Notes: a model not told the origin generated them from the sequence alone. A stretch of 64,000 bases of DNA from CAWCKS01 sp963796195 (GCA_963796195.1 CAWCKS010000004.1:168885-232884); one strand, 5' to 3'. Positions 26,312 through 36,447 are shown, numbered from the stretch's first letter. Program-made: numbers and translations.

Positions 26312-26645
26312 GGACGAATTACTCCCCCGCCACGGGGCGCTAAGGCTGCTGGCGGGCTTCGTATGGATCTGGGACGGCGCGTAGTCTCTAGCTTGAGCGT
26401 GTCCTGTTCGGAAAACCGGTATCCACTTTTCGGGACACGCCCTAACATATCGGACGGGTCGGGACCAACTTCTAGAGCCTTTTTGCCCAACTTATCCAAT
26501 ATCTTGCGGATTGGGGCCGAAGCGCCTGCGCAAGATCGGGCGGTTGCCTCGGGATAGGGACGAATCCTTGTCCCTACTGGTCAATTTGACCCGGCAAGGT
26601 CTATCCACGCGGAGCAAACTTTTTTGCCTTGGGAGGCTTTTCGGC
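26312..26645. other. Gap between glyA and the MaoC gene
   Basis: No gene is seen. The stretch should hold the divergent promoters of glyA and of the MaoC gene. It contains the second copy of the hairpin repeat (26397-26440). Confidence 0.5.
26397..26440. repeat. Intergenic hairpin repeat, copy 2
   Basis: Arms GCGTGTCC and GGACACGC enclose TTCGGAAAACCGGTATCCACTTTTC. Compared with copies 1 and 3 the arms differ at one base on each side (A to G and T to C), and the change keeps the pair. The element lies upstream of glyA. Confidence 0.75.
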
Positions 26646-27124
26646 ATGGACGAAACCTTCGATCCCGCCCTGCACCGCCGCCACGAGACCCGCTGGTTCG
26701 AGGATTTCGCAATGGTGAGCAATTCGTGTTGCCGAGCCGGACCATGACGGAGGCGATTTTCCTCGCCTTCCAGGCGGCTTCCGGCGACAACCACCCGATC
26801 CACTACGACGTCGAATACTGCCGCCGCCGCGGCATGCCGCACATGCTGGCGCACGGCTATCAGGTACTGATCCAGACCGCCGCCGGCGCCGGCAGCTTCC
26901 CCTTCATGGTCGAGGACAGCCTGATCGGCTTTCTCGACCAGTCGTCGAAATTCCTCAGCCCCGTTTATGTCGGCGACACGCTCTACCCGACGCTGGCCAT
27001 CGACGAGATCACGCCCGGCCGCACCACGGGCGTCGTCGGCATGCGCACGACGGTCCACAACCAGAACCGTGTGCTGGTGATGGAGGGGCGGCAGCGGTAC
27101 TTGCTGCGGAAGAAACCGGCGTAG
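26646..27124 (+). CDS. MaoC-like acyl hydratase (one frameshift)
   Basis: From the ATG at 26646 the frame reads MDETFDPALHRRHETRWFEDFAM and then is lost near 26714, where one G appears to be missing; the next frame continues GEQFVLPSRTMTEAIFLAFQAASGDNHPIHYD to the stop at 27124. The hot-dog-fold hydratase signature is the ASGDNHPIHYD segment with the catalytic Asp/His pair. Proteins like this hydrate enoyl-CoA or similar thioesters. Total length about 159 residues is normal for a single-domain MaoC protein. The missing base may be an assembly error. Confidence 0.8.
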
Positions 27125-27394
27125 CTCGCAGACTCTCGGCCCGCGCATTGCCGCGAAAGTCCGGCGACGAAACTGCTTCGCTATAGAATCCGGAGGTGAC
27201 GCGACGAACTTCGTTTGTTTGGCAAAAAGCTGGATACGTTTCCACGGAGACGAGCGCTCGGCTTGTTGCTCGAAAAATCAAAACGCATCGCTCAGGGCTT
27301 ACCCGAACGATGCGCTCGAAGTCTGGGAAGTGTTTTTGTTGTTGCGGGCCGCCGGACTTGTCGCCGGCTTAGCCCAATTCCGTTGGCGCTGGTC

Positions 27395-27913
27395 TCAGAG
27401 CCGATAGAGGATCTGGTCGGTCCAGAAGCGCTCCAGACGATGCAGCGACTTGTTCAGGGTCGTGAACTCGTCAGAGGAGATGCCGCCGACCTGCTCGACC
27501 GTCTTGACGTGCTTGTCGTACAGCGACTCGACGATGCGGCGGACCTCCTGACCTTGCGCGGTCAGGCGGATGCGCACCGAGCGGCGATCGACACGCGAAC
27601 GCTGGTGGTCGAGGAAGCCCATCTCGACGAGCTTCTTCAGATTGTAGGAGACGTTGGAGCCAAGGTAGTAACCGCGCGTGCGCAATTCGCCCGCGGTCAG
27701 TTCCTTGTCGCCGATGTTGTAGAGCAAGAGCGCCTGCACCGAGTTGATGTCGGAGCGACCGCGGCGATCGAACTCATCCTTGATGACATCGAGCAGCCGG
27801 CGGTGCAGCCGCTCTACCAAGGTCAATGCTTCAAGATAGAGCGGCTGAACTTGCGCCGACTTGCGCGGTTCGCGCTCGGCGGTTTCCACCGCCGTGGCAA
27901 CTGCTTTCATCAT
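27395..27913 (-). CDS. MarR-family winged-helix regulator
   Basis: The 172-residue protein has a MarR-type wHTH: INSVQALLLYNIGDKELTAGELRTRGYYLGSNVSYNLKKLVEMGFL, followed by the wing DHQRSRVDRRSVRIRLTAQG. The recognition segment GYYLGSNVSYNLKKL resembles LdtR-type regulators of alphaproteobacteria, which control L,D-transpeptidase genes; this link is tentative. An 8-5-8 inverted repeat lies 25 bp upstream of the start, consistent with self-repression. Confidence 0.88.
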   Translation of the reverse strand: MMKAVATAVETAEREPRKSAQVQPLYLEALTLVERLHRRLLDVIKDEFDRRGRSDINSVQALLLYNIGDKELTAGELRTRGYYLGSNVSYNLKKLVEMGFLDHQRSRVDRRSVRIRLTAQGQEVRRIVESLYDKHVKTVEQVGGISSDEFTTLNKSLHRLERFWTDQILYRL

Positions 27914-27938
27914 GACACTTCCCCTGTATGTCGATTTT

Positions 27939-27959
27939 TTTGTCGACTTATTCGACGAA
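27939..27959. promoter_or_regulatory. Candidate operator of the MarR gene
   Basis: TTTGTCGA-CTTAT-TCGACGAA is an inverted repeat with one mismatch. A further half-site TGTCGA lies at 27930. MarR dimers usually bind such palindromes over their own promoters. Confidence 0.45.
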
Positions 27960-28311
27960 ACTTTTGTCCCGTCTGATAGGCCCGAAGTTAGGGGTCGCGT
28001 TTGAACATCAGCTTAAATAACAACATAAAGAGATCATGAATTCAAAGCAGTAAATCATTGATAACCCCGCAAAATTGCTGGCTTTTGTAAGCATCGATTT
28101 AGGACAAATCGGAGCTGTTCACCGTTCGTCCGAAGGAGCTGTCGCGATACGACACAGCATCGTTCAAATTGAAAATAATCGGGTAAGACCTGTGCCCAAA
28201 TCCGTTCAGAGCTTCATAACTATGGTTCGCGGGGAAATCGGGAAATTGCTTTGGCGACGTCGTCCCCGCGGTCGCGAGGACGACGCTGAGTAAGCAGCTT
28301 CGGCCTTGTGC
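27960..28311. other. Gene-free AT-richer spacer
   Basis: No gene is seen between the MarR gene and the convergent-side membrane gene. The stretch is AT-richer than its neighbours and has no evident repeat or RNA structure. Confidence 0.4.
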
Positions 28312-28778
28312 TCACGGCGGCCGTTCGAGCGCCGCCATCCACGCCAGCGCGAGATACGCTGCGAGCAGCACCACTTCGACGATCACGATCAGGAAGTGGC
28401 CGCCATAAATGTTCGGGAACATCAGTTCGATCACCGCCATGGATACCACGGAGGTGAGCCACACCACCGCGCCCCAAGGCGTCGCAGCCAGAGCCCGACG
28501 GCTGCGACAAGTTCGATCACGGCAAAATAGATCGTCGCCGCCTGCCACGACATCGGCTGTACTTCAAATGCGCTGTCGTCGGTGCCGATAAAGCCGGTGA
28601 CCTCGGCCCAGTGATAGAGGCCTTTGAGCACCGCGACCGCCGCCATCGCGCGCAGGTAAATGACGAGCCGCCGGGTCCAGACGCCCTCGTCCGTCCGGGA
28701 GGTGCTCGAGCTGATCGGATCGACCGATCCGGTCTGCAACTCGCGCGTTACCGGTTCCTGGGTGGACTGATCGGACAT
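28312..28778 (-). CDS. Four-helix membrane protein (DUF6163-like), one frameshift
   Basis: From the ATG at 28778 the protein reads MSDQSTQEPVTRELQTG, then helices around RLVIYLRAMAAVAVLKGLYHW and AATIYFAVIELVAAVGLWL. Near 28485 the frame breaks (one G probably missing in a GG pair), and the next frame continues TPWGAVVWLTSVVSMAVIEL and LIVIVEVVLLAAYLALAWMAALERPP. Joined, it is about 155 residues with four hydrophobic helices. Similar unknown proteins lie divergently from hemB in relatives, as here. The DUF6163 name is a recollection, not a search result. Confidence 0.6.
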
Positions 28779-28880
28779 CGCTTTGGGCGGTTTCGCTTGC
28801 TCAGTTTTGATTTGGGCGCCGTGACGCCACGGCACCCGAATGCTATTGTGATGCCGACCTTTTCAAGGAGTTTGCTGCTG

Positions 28881-29942
28881 ATGGCAATCAAATTTGGCCG
28901 GCCGATCGAACTGCGCGACACCCCGCGGCGCAGCGAGGCCGCGACCAGCGACGAACGCCTCGACCTGACCATCCGGATGCGGCGGAACCGCAAGTCGGAG
29001 TGGGCGCGGCGCATGGTCCGCGAAAACGTGCTGACGGCCGACGACCTGATCTGGCCGCTATTCGTGACCGGCGGCGAGAAATGCCCGCATCCGGGTGGCG
29101 TCGATGCCCGACGTCGACCGCCTGTCGGTCGATCAGGTGGTGCGCGATGCCGAGCGCGCGGCAAAACTCTCGATCCCCTGCATCGCGCTGTTCCCCTATA
29201 CCGATCCGTCCTTGCGCGACGAGAACGGCAGCGAGGCCCTGAACGCGGACAATCTGGTGTGCCGCGCGGTGCGCGCGGTGAAGCGCGAGTTCCCCGAGCT
29301 CGGCGTGCTGTGCGACGTCGCGCTCGATCCCTACACCAGCCACGGCCATGACGGACTGCTGCGCGACGGCGTGATCGTCAACGACGAGACCGTCGCAGTG
29401 CTCCGCGGCAAGCGATCATTCAGGCCGAAGCCGGCTGCGACATCATCGCGCCCTCGGACATGATGGACGGCCGGGTCGGCGCCATCCGCGCCGCGCTCGA
29501 CGACGAAGGATTCCACGACGTCCAGATCATGTCGTACGCCGCGAAATATGCTTCCGCCTTCTACGGCCCGTTCCGCGACGCGATTGGATCGGCCAAGGCG
29601 CTGGTCGGCGACAAGCGCACCTATCAGATGGATCCGGCAAATAGCGACGAGGCGCTGCGCGAGATCGAGCTCGACATCGAGGAAGGCGCCGACATGGTGA
29701 TGGTCAAGCCCGGCATGCCCTATCTCGACATGCTGCGGCGGGTGAAAGATGCGTTCGGCATGCCGACGTTCGCCTACCAGGTGTCCGGCGAGTACTCGAT
29801 GATCATGGCCGCTGCCAACAACGGCTGGATCGACGGTGACCGCGCGATCATGGAAAGCCTCGTTGGCTTCAAGCGCGCCGGCGCCGACGGTATTTTGACC
29901 TACTTCGCGGCGGTCGCCGCGGAAAAGCTCAAGGCGTCGTCG
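28881..29942 (+). CDS. hemB: Delta-aminolevulinic acid dehydratase (porphobilinogen synthase), frameshifted
   Basis: HemB joins two aminolevulinates into porphobilinogen for haem, bacteriochlorophyll and cobalamin. The ATG at 28881 follows AAGGAG. The product is split over three frames: RRNRKSEWARRMVRENVLTADDLIWPLFV; then (one extra G near 29093) SMPDVDRLSVDQVVRDAERA through LGVLCDVALDPYTSHGHDG; then (one base missing near 29402) AIIQAEAGCDIIAPSDMMDGRVGAIR to GADGILTYFAAVAAEKLKA. The active-site lysines in MSYAAKYAS and MVMVKPGMPY are present. Net indels cancel to the usual length. The frame then runs through an intergenic repeat to a stop at 30176, so the true stop is lost or shifted. hemB is normally essential, so errors in the assembly are likely. 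Confidence 0.85.
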
Positions 29943-29944
29943 TC

Positions 29945-30025
29945 ATGGGTTGAGCTCGTCGCGAAACCCATCCGTGCAGCGGGAAATCAGCGACGGGTTT
30001 CGCCAAAAAAGGCTCAACCCATCCT
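29945..30025. repeat. Rhizobial-type intergenic palindrome at the hemB 3' end
   Basis: ATGGGTTGAGC...GCGAAACCCATCC is followed by GACGGGTTTCGCC...GGCTCAACCCATCC in inverted orientation, forming a long imperfect hairpin. Palindromes built from GGGTTGAGC and GCGAAACCC are frequent between genes in Bradyrhizobium and relatives. It starts at about the expected hemB stop codon. Confidence 0.6.
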
Positions 30026-30094
30026 GCACAGCTACCCACTTGCGCGGGGCGCCTTGGATATCCATGTGCTGCTGGGCCCGACGAGGAGCACTCC

Positions 30095-30595
30095 ATGTCC
30101 AGCGCCTATCAGGCGGATTACCGCCCGCACGCGTTCGATCCCTATGATCAGCCCGACCTGTTTCGCGGGGTGCTGACCCGGCGTGTCGTTGCGTTCCTGA
30201 TCGACCTGATCGTGCTGGCGATCCCGATCGTGCTCGCCGTGATTTTCATCGCGGTGTTCGGCCTGATCACGCTCGGACTTGGCTGGTTGTTGTTCTGGCT
30301 GGTTTCGCCGATGTCCATCGTTTGGGCGCTGGTCTATTACGGCGTCACGCTCGGCGGCCCCCATTCGGCCACGATCGGCATGCGGACGATGGATCTCGAG
30401 TTGCGCACCTGGTACGGCGCGCCCGGCTATTTCGTGCTCGGGGCAGCCCATGCGCTTTTGTTCTGGGTGACGATCTCGTTCCTGACGCCGCTGATCCTGA
30501 TCGTCGGGCTGCTCAACGGCCGCAAGCGGCTGCTGCACGATATGCTGCTTGGGACCGTGGTGATCAACCGATCGTTGCGCGCCGCAACGTTCTGA
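30095..30595 (+). CDS. RDD-family membrane protein
   Basis: The 166-residue protein has the RDD start LTRRVVAFLIDLIVLAIPIVLAVIF (Arg and Asp in the first helix), a second long hydrophobic block and the terminal segment NGRKRLLHDMLLGTVVI, which carries the final Asp of the family. Function is not established; some RDD proteins act in ion exchange. It follows hemB and precedes bpt, an order seen in Rhodopseudomonas-type genomes. Confidence 0.85.
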   Translation: MSSAYQADYRPHAFDPYDQPDLFRGVLTRRVVAFLIDLIVLAIPIVLAVIFIAVFGLITLGLGWLLFWLVSPMSIVWALVYYGVTLGGPHSATIGMRTMDLELRTWYGAPGYFVLGAAHALLFWVTISFLTPLILIVGLLNGRKRLLHDMLLGTVVINRSLRAATF

Positions 30596-30755
30596 TGTCC
30601 CGCTCTGCTGCCGAAAATCGAGCCGGATTCGGCACTGCGGAAAAAAGTGCCATTATAAAAATCTAAAGGTTGTTCCTACAATCTTCCGCAGATTGACGAG
30701 CGCGCCGGCCGGCGCGATGCTGGGCCCCAGATTTCAGTACCAGTCGACGGAACCG

Positions 30756-31526
30756 GTGACCCACCACTCTCGCGACACGCCCCAATTCTATCTGACCGCG
30801 CCGTCGCCCTGCCCCTATCTGGCCGGCCGGAACGAGCGCAAGGTGTTTACGCACCTCGTCGGCGAGAAGGCGGCCGAGCTCAACGATCTTCTGACCCACG
30901 GCGGCTTCCGCCGGAGCCAGTCGATCGCCTACCGGCCCGCCTGCGACCAGTGCCGTGCCTGCGTCTCGGTTCGCGTGGTGGCGTCGGATTTCCGCCCGAC
31001 CCGCAATCTGCGAAGGGTGCTCGATCGCAACTCCGACATCGTCGGCGAGCTGCGCACGGCGGTGCCGACCTCCGAGCAGTACTCGGTATTTCGCGCCTAT
31101 CTCGACGGCCGCCATCGCAACGGCGGGATGGCCGACATGACCGTGCTCGACTACGCCATGATGGTCGAGGACAGCCATGTGCAGACACGCATGATCGAGT
31201 ACCGCCGACGCACGGATGCAAAAAATGCGGCGCGGACCGGTGACCTGATCGGCGTCGCCCTGACCGACGTGCTGAACGACGGTCTGTCGATGGTCTATTC
31301 GTTCTTCGAGCCCGACGAACAGGGCCGCTCGCTCGGCACTTTCATGATCCTCGACCACATCGCGCGGGCGCGGCGGATGGGGCTGCCTTACGTCTATCTC
31401 GGCTACTGGATCGAGGGCTCGCGCAAAATGCATTACAAGAGCCGCTTCCTGCCCCAGGAGCGGCTGGCGCCGAGCGGATGGGTTCGCGTCGATGCCGCCG
31501 GCTCCGCGAGCGAACCGCAGGACTGA
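30756..31526 (+). CDS. bpt: Aspartate/glutamate leucyltransferase
   Basis: Bpt adds leucine to proteins that begin with Asp or Glu, marking them for ClpAPS degradation by the N-end rule. The protein has the ATE-family signatures: CPYLAGRNERKVFTHL, GFRRSQSIAYRPACDQCRACVSVRV with the conserved cysteines, YSFFEPDEQGRSLGTFMIL and YVYLGYWIEGSRKMHYKSRF. The GTG at 30756 (VTHHSRDTPQFYLTAP) gives about 256 residues and matches the usual start; the frame is open 21 codons further upstream. Confidence 0.93.
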   Translation: MTHHSRDTPQFYLTAPSPCPYLAGRNERKVFTHLVGEKAAELNDLLTHGGFRRSQSIAYRPACDQCRACVSVRVVASDFRPTRNLRRVLDRNSDIVGELRTAVPTSEQYSVFRAYLDGRHRNGGMADMTVLDYAMMVEDSHVQTRMIEYRRRTDAKNAARTGDLIGVALTDVLNDGLSMVYSFFEPDEQGRSLGTFMILDHIARARRMGLPYVYLGYWIEGSRKMHYKSRFLPQERLAPSGWVRVDAAGSASEPQD

Positions 31527-31616
31527 TTTCAAAAAAATCGCTTATCCGAAATCGGGTGGGAGCTGACCGCCCGGCTTTCTAAATTTCACGACAAATGAAT
31601 CTGGAAGGAGTTTTCG

Positions 31617-32864
31617 ATGTCCGCGACCAAGGTGCCGCAACTGCCGGCGGCGTTTCAGCGATTGGCGTGGTCCAATCTGGTGGCGCAATCGGCCGACCAG
31701 ATTGCACTTGCCGCAGCGCCGATCGTCGCGGTGTTTTCACTCGGCGTCGCCGAAGGCAAAGCCGGCCTGCTGCAGACCGCGCTGACCCTGCCGTTCGTGC
31801 TGTTTGCAATCCCCGCCGGATTGATGTCCGACCGGATGTCGCGCCCGGTTCTGATGGCCGGCGCCGAAGCGCTGCGCGCGGCTGCGCTGCTCGCAACCCT
31901 GCTGCTGCTGTGGGCGGGCCTGCTCAATCTGAGCCTACTCGCGCTGCTCGGCGCAGTCGCGGTGTGCGGCACAGTCGCCTACAGCGTCGCTGCCCCCTCG
32001 CTCGTACCATCGCTGGTCTCGCAGGATCGGCTGGCGACCGCGAACGCACGGATTGAACTGGCGCGTACCATCGCATTTGCCGGCGGGCCGGCGCTCGGCG
32101 GCCTGCTGGTCGGATGGGTCGGAGCTGCGGCGGCGTTCGCGCTCGCCGCGGTGCTTTCGGTGGCCGCGACCGTGCTGCTCGGCGGCATCAATGAGCAACC
32201 ACGCGCACTGCCGCGGCGCACGCCGTTGCGCGAAATCCGTGCCGGCGCAGCCTTCGTGTTCGGGCACGCCATGCTGCGACCGGTCTTCATCACCCAGTTC
32301 ATCTTCAACATCGCCTCGTTCGTGATCTTCTCGGTGTTCGTGCCGTATGCGGTGCGGCACCTCGGCCAGTCGCCGTCGAGCGTCGGCGTCATTCTTGGCA
32401 TGTATGGCAGCGGCATGGTGATCGGCGCGCTCGTTGCCGCCCGCGTCCTGCGTGTCATTCCGTTCGGCGTCGTGGTCGGCATCGGCCCGATCGCCGGCTT
32501 CCTCGCCTCGGCGCTGATGGTGGGAACGATCTACCTGCCGTCGCCGATGCTCGCGGCCGGCAGCTTCCTCTTGCTCGGCGCCGGGCCGATCCTGTGGGTG
32601 ATCAGCACTACGACCCTGCGCCAAGCGGTCACGCCGCCCTCGCTGCTCGGGCGGGTGTCGGCGATCAACATCCTTGCCTACGGCGCGCGGCCGATCGGCG
32701 CCGGTATCGGTGCCGTGGTGGGCGGCACCTACGGCGCCGAGGCGTGCCTCTACGTGGCCTCGCTAGGCTTCTTCGCGCAGATGGTGGTGATCTGGCTGTC
32801 GCCCGCCGTCGGCCTGCTGCGCCAGCCCGAGATGGTACGCGAGGTGGCGACCCAGCGGGCCTAA
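31617..32864 (+). CDS. MFS transporter
   Basis: The 415-residue protein has about twelve hydrophobic segments and the MFS loop 2-3 signature in IPAGLMSDRMSRPVLM. The pattern AYSVAAPSLVPSLVSQDRLATANARIELARTIAFAGGPALGG is typical of MFS proteins related to enterobactin exporter EntS. The substrate is unknown. It starts 90 bp after bpt and converges on parC. Confidence 0.88.
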   Translation: MSATKVPQLPAAFQRLAWSNLVAQSADQIALAAAPIVAVFSLGVAEGKAGLLQTALTLPFVLFAIPAGLMSDRMSRPVLMAGAEALRAAALLATLLLLWAGLLNLSLLALLGAVAVCGTVAYSVAAPSLVPSLVSQDRLATANARIELARTIAFAGGPALGGLLVGWVGAAAAFALAAVLSVAATVLLGGINEQPRALPRRTPLREIRAGAAFVFGHAMLRPVFITQFIFNIASFVIFSVFVPYAVRHLGQSPSSVGVILGMYGSGMVIGALVAARVLRVIPFGVVVGIGPIAGFLASALMVGTIYLPSPMLAAGSFLLLGAGPILWVISTTTLRQAVTPPSLLGRVSAINILAYGARPIGAGIGAVVGGTYGAEACLYVASLGFFAQMVVIWLSPAVGLLRQPEMVREVATQRA

Positions 32865-32885
32865 CGCGGGCCCGCCTCCGACCGG

Positions 32886-35142
32886 CTAATCGATCACCCG
32901 CCCAAACTTGTTCGACTTCGGAAAGCCCTTTGGCGCGAGACGCCCGGCGTCGGCACGGTTGCCGCGCCAGTCGGCCAGCTCCTTGAGCGTCGCGCTGAAC
33001 TCGCGCCCGGCGGAATCGCGCCAGGCAAGCCCCTCGGCGGCGACAAAGCAGGCGATGTCGGACAGTCCGCCATCCTTGTATTTCTGCAGGCGAACGCCGC
33101 GGCCGCGCGCCATCTCCGGCACCTGGTCGAGCGCGAAGACCACCATCTTGCGGTTCTCGCCGATGACGGCAACGGTGTCGCCGACCACTGTGGCAACGGC
33201 ACGCGCTTCGTTCGGCGGGCTGACGTTGAGCACCTGCTTGCCCTTCCGCGTATTGCCGACGCAGTCGTCCTCGTTGACGACGAAGCCCTGCCCGTCCCGG
33301 CTCGCCACCAGGAACTTTCGGCTGCCCTTGTTGGTGAACAGCGAGACGATATCGGCGTCCTGCTCAAGATCGATGAACAGGCGGATCGGTTCGCCGTGAC
33401 CGCGCCCGCCGGGCATCTTGCTGGCATCGAGCGTGTAGAACCGCCCGTTGGTGGCAAACAGCAAGAGCTTTGACGTGGTCTCGGCAAAGAACGAGAAGCC
33501 AAGCCCATCGTCGGTCTTGAAGACGAGGCTCGACAGATCGGACTGCTGGCCCTTCAGCGTGCGCACCCAGCCCTTCTGCGAGACCACGACGGTGATCGGC
33601 TCGCGCTCGACCAGCGCTTCCTCCATCGCAGTGACGTCGTGCTCCGGCGCCTCGGCAAACTGGGTGCGGCGCTTGCCGAGCGGCGTCTTGGGTCCGAACT
33701 TTTCACGGAGCGCAGTGACCTCTTCTGAGATCTTCTTCCACTGCTCGTCCTCTGAGGCGAGCAGCGCCTTGACGCCCTTCAACTCCGCCTTGAGGTTCTT
33801 CTCCTCGGTGCGGATTTCGATCTCTTCCAGCCGTCGCAAGGCGCGCAGCCGCATGTTGAGGATCGCATCGGCCTGCACGTCGGAGAGCTTGAAGGTCTTC
33901 ATCAAGACCGGTTTCGGCTCGTCCTCGGCGCGGATGATCTTGATGACCTTGTCGATGTTCAGATAGGCGATCAGGTACCCAGCGAGAATCTCGAGCCGGG
34001 CTTCAATCTGCCCCTGGCGGTAGCGCGACCGCCGCACCAGCACGTCGCGGCGATGGTCGAGCCATTCGCGCAGGACTTCGGCGAGCGAGCTGACCTTGGG
34101 GATCTTGCCCTTGATCAGCACGTTCATGTTGAGCGGAATGCGGCTCTCGAGCTCGGTCAGCCGGAACAGCAATTCCATCAACAGCGCGGGATCGACGTTG
34201 CGCGACTTCGGCTCGATGACGATGCGCACGTCTTCGGTCGAACTCGTCGCGGATGTCGGCGACCAGCGGCAGCTTGCGCTCAGTCAGGAGCTCCGCGATC
34301 TTTTCGATCAGCCGCGCCTTCTGGACCTGCCAGGGAATCTCGGTGACCACGACGACCCAGGTGCCGCGCGAGCCTTCCTCCTGGCTCCATTTCGCGCGCA
34401 CGCGAAACGAGCCGCGGCCCGTCGTGTAGGCCTCGACGATCAAATCGTGGCTGTCGACGACGATGCCGCCGGTCGGGAAATCCGGGCCCTTGACGAATTT
34501 CAGGAGCGCCTGGCTCTTGGTGTCCGGCTTCTTGATCAGCTGCAGCGCGGCGTCGCACAATTCAGCGACGTTGTGCGGCGGGATTGCGGTCGCCATGCCG
34601 ACCGCGATGCCCTGCGAGCCGTTCGCCAGCAGGTTTGGAAATGCGCCGGGCAGAACGACCGGCTCTTTGGTCTTGCCGTCGTAGTTCGGGCGAAACTCGA
34701 CCGCGTCCTCGTCGATGCCTTCGAGCATCAGACGTGCGACATCGGTCATGCGCGCTTCGGTGTAGCGATAGGCGGCTGCGCCATCGCCGTCGATATTGCC
34801 AAAATTGCCCTGGCCGTCGACCAGCGGATAGCGCGAGGAAAAATCCTGCGCGAGCCGCACCATCGCTTCGTAGATCGCCGCGTCGCCGTGCGGATGGAAC
34901 GTACCCATGACATCGCCGACGATCTTCGCCGACTTGGCCGGCGCAGTTCCGGGGTCGAGCCGCAACAGTCGCATGCCATAGAGGATGCGACGGTGAACCG
35001 GCTTCAGCCCATCGCGCGCGTCGGGCAACGCCCGGTGCATGATGGTCGAGAGCGCATAGGCGAGATAGCGCTCTTCGAGCGCCTCGCGCAGCGCAACTTC
35101 CTGGATGTCCTGCGGCTCAGGAGGAATCAGTGATTTTCCCAT
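32886..35142 (-). CDS. parC: DNA topoisomerase IV subunit A, one frameshift
   Basis: ParC is the breakage-reunion subunit of topoisomerase IV, which separates daughter chromosomes. The 5' frame (35142 to about 34240) reads LREALEERYLAYALSTIMHRALPDARDGLKPVHRRILYGM and the catalytic tyrosine region AAAYRYTEARM. Near 34238 one T appears inserted, and the second frame continues VRIVIEPKSRNVDPALLMELLFRLTEL to the stop at 32886. The C-terminal beta-pinwheel repeats (GWVRTLKG, GRFYTLDASKMPGGRGHGEP, GQGFVVNEDDC) are intact. Joined length about 750 residues is normal. An essential gene cannot be truncated like this, so the frameshift is probably an assembly error. Confidence 0.9.
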
Positions 35143-35352
35143 GGCGACGGGTTAGCTGGGACCGTCGACATGAACAAGAAATGAATGGCCCCGCCATCAC
35201 TTGTTCGCAATTGAATGGCCATTATCTTGTTGCTGCAGCGCAGCTTTTTGGCTTACTTCCGGATCGGTCAATGGACTTCGGGGAGGTGCCGCTTATGCTG
35301 TGAGCAACAGGCCGAGGTCTTCGGAACCGTTTCCGTCGAGGAGGAAAAAAGA

Positions 35353-35646
35353 ATGCGTCGTTTGATGATGGCTGCCGCAATCACCGCGCTGGCCGGGGCA
35401 GGATCGTTGATGGCCAGTGGCGCACAGGCGCTGCCCGGCGTCGGCGGACTTCAGGGCACCACTGACACCGGGCTCGTCGAGAAAACACAGGTGGTCTGTC
35501 CGCGTCCGTACTGGAACGGCTGGCGCTGGGTGCAGCCGCCGTGCCAGCCGGCATTTGCGCCGCGCGTTTACTCGCCCTATGCGTATGGTGGTCCGCCCGT
35601 CGTCGTGGTGCGGCCGTGGCGGCGGCCCCGATATTACCCCTACTGA
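35353..35646 (+). CDS. Small secreted Pro/Tyr-rich protein
   Basis: The 97-residue protein has a clear signal peptide (MRRLMMAAAITALAGAGSLMASGAQA, cleavage after AQA). The mature part holds two cysteines in VVCPRPYWNGWRWVQPPCQP and ends in a Pro/Tyr/Arg-rich tail (YAYGGPPVVVVRPWRRPRYYPY). GAGGAGG lies 8 bases before the ATG. Proteins of this type are frequent in Bradyrhizobium; the role is unknown, possibly envelope-associated. Confidence 0.75.
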   Translation: MRRLMMAAAITALAGAGSLMASGAQALPGVGGLQGTTDTGLVEKTQVVCPRPYWNGWRWVQPPCQPAFAPRVYSPYAYGGPPVVVVRPWRRPRYYPY

Positions 35647-35706
35647 TCGTAGATCGCTGATTTGATCTGAAGTCGGCGCAGCCTCGCGGCTCGCGCCGAT
35701 TTTCGT

Positions 35707-36447
35707 TCAGGCGAGACCGGGCGCGCCGTTGCGCATCACGGCGGCGATGAAGCCGGCGCGGGCGTCGGAGTGCGTCAGCCCGCGCGGCTCGAGCACATGA
35801 CGCTGCAAAAACAACCCGGTGATCGCGAAGCCGTCCTGCAGATCCTGCGCTGAGAACATCGTGGCCTCGTCAGCTACAAGGAATGGCGGCAACCGCAGCA
35901 GGCGGTCGCGCCAGGGCTCGCCGGCGCTGCGCGAGATCGCGCCGCCGGATCTCGGCGACACGTAAATCAGGTCCTCGTTCACGCCCGTGGCCACGCAGGT
36001 CGAAAGATCCAGGCCGAAGCCGAGCTCGCCAAGCATCGCGAGTTCGAACTTCACGAGGTTGACGGCCGCCGCCGCGGGATCGTCGAGCTGATCCAGTGTC
36101 GCTTCCAGCATTTGGTAGATCATCTCGTGCGGATCGCGCTCGGGCAAAAGCCGCACCAGCGCCGCGAGATGGGTGACGCCATAGACCGAATGCGACGACG
36201 CGAACAGCGAAGCCGCGCGCAACTGCAGGCCTTCGATGGCGTACATACCGAGATGCTCGTCGAGGCGAGCGCGCCACACCGCGCGCACCGAATTGCCGGG
36301 CTGCAGCAATGGCCGCATCCGCGAACTCGAGCCGCCGCGTACGAGCCCGAGGTGACGGCCATGGCCGGCCGTCAGCAACTCGACGATGGCGCTCAATTCG
36401 CCATGCCGCCGCACGCCCAGCACGATGCCGTTATCGGTCCATTCCAT
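35707..36447 (-). CDS. recO: DNA repair protein RecO
   Basis: RecO helps RecR load RecA at gaps. The 246-residue protein begins MEWTDNGIVLGVRRHGELSAIVELLTAGHGRHLGLVRGG, the OB-fold start of RecO, and continues with the alpha-helical domain; a typical zinc site is not obvious. The ATG at 36447 is chosen because the upstream in-frame extension overlaps nothing conserved. It ends the lepB-rnc-era-recO run. Confidence 0.92.
   Translation of the reverse strand: MEWTDNGIVLGVRRHGELSAIVELLTAGHGRHLGLVRGGSSSRMRPLLQPGNSVRAVWRARLDEHLGMYAIEGLQLRAASLFASSHSVYGVTHLAALVRLLPERDPHEMIYQMLEATLDQLDDPAAAAVNLVKFELAMLGELGFGLDLSTCVATGVNEDLIYVSPRSGGAISRSAGEPWRDRLLRLPPFLVADEATMFSAQDLQDGFAITGLFLQRHVLEPRGLTHSDARAGFIAAVMRNGAPGLA

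Noticed and set aside
34200..34260. Programmed frameshift in parC
   Set aside because: No slippery heptamer or downstream structure was evident, and similar one-base breaks occur in unrelated genes.
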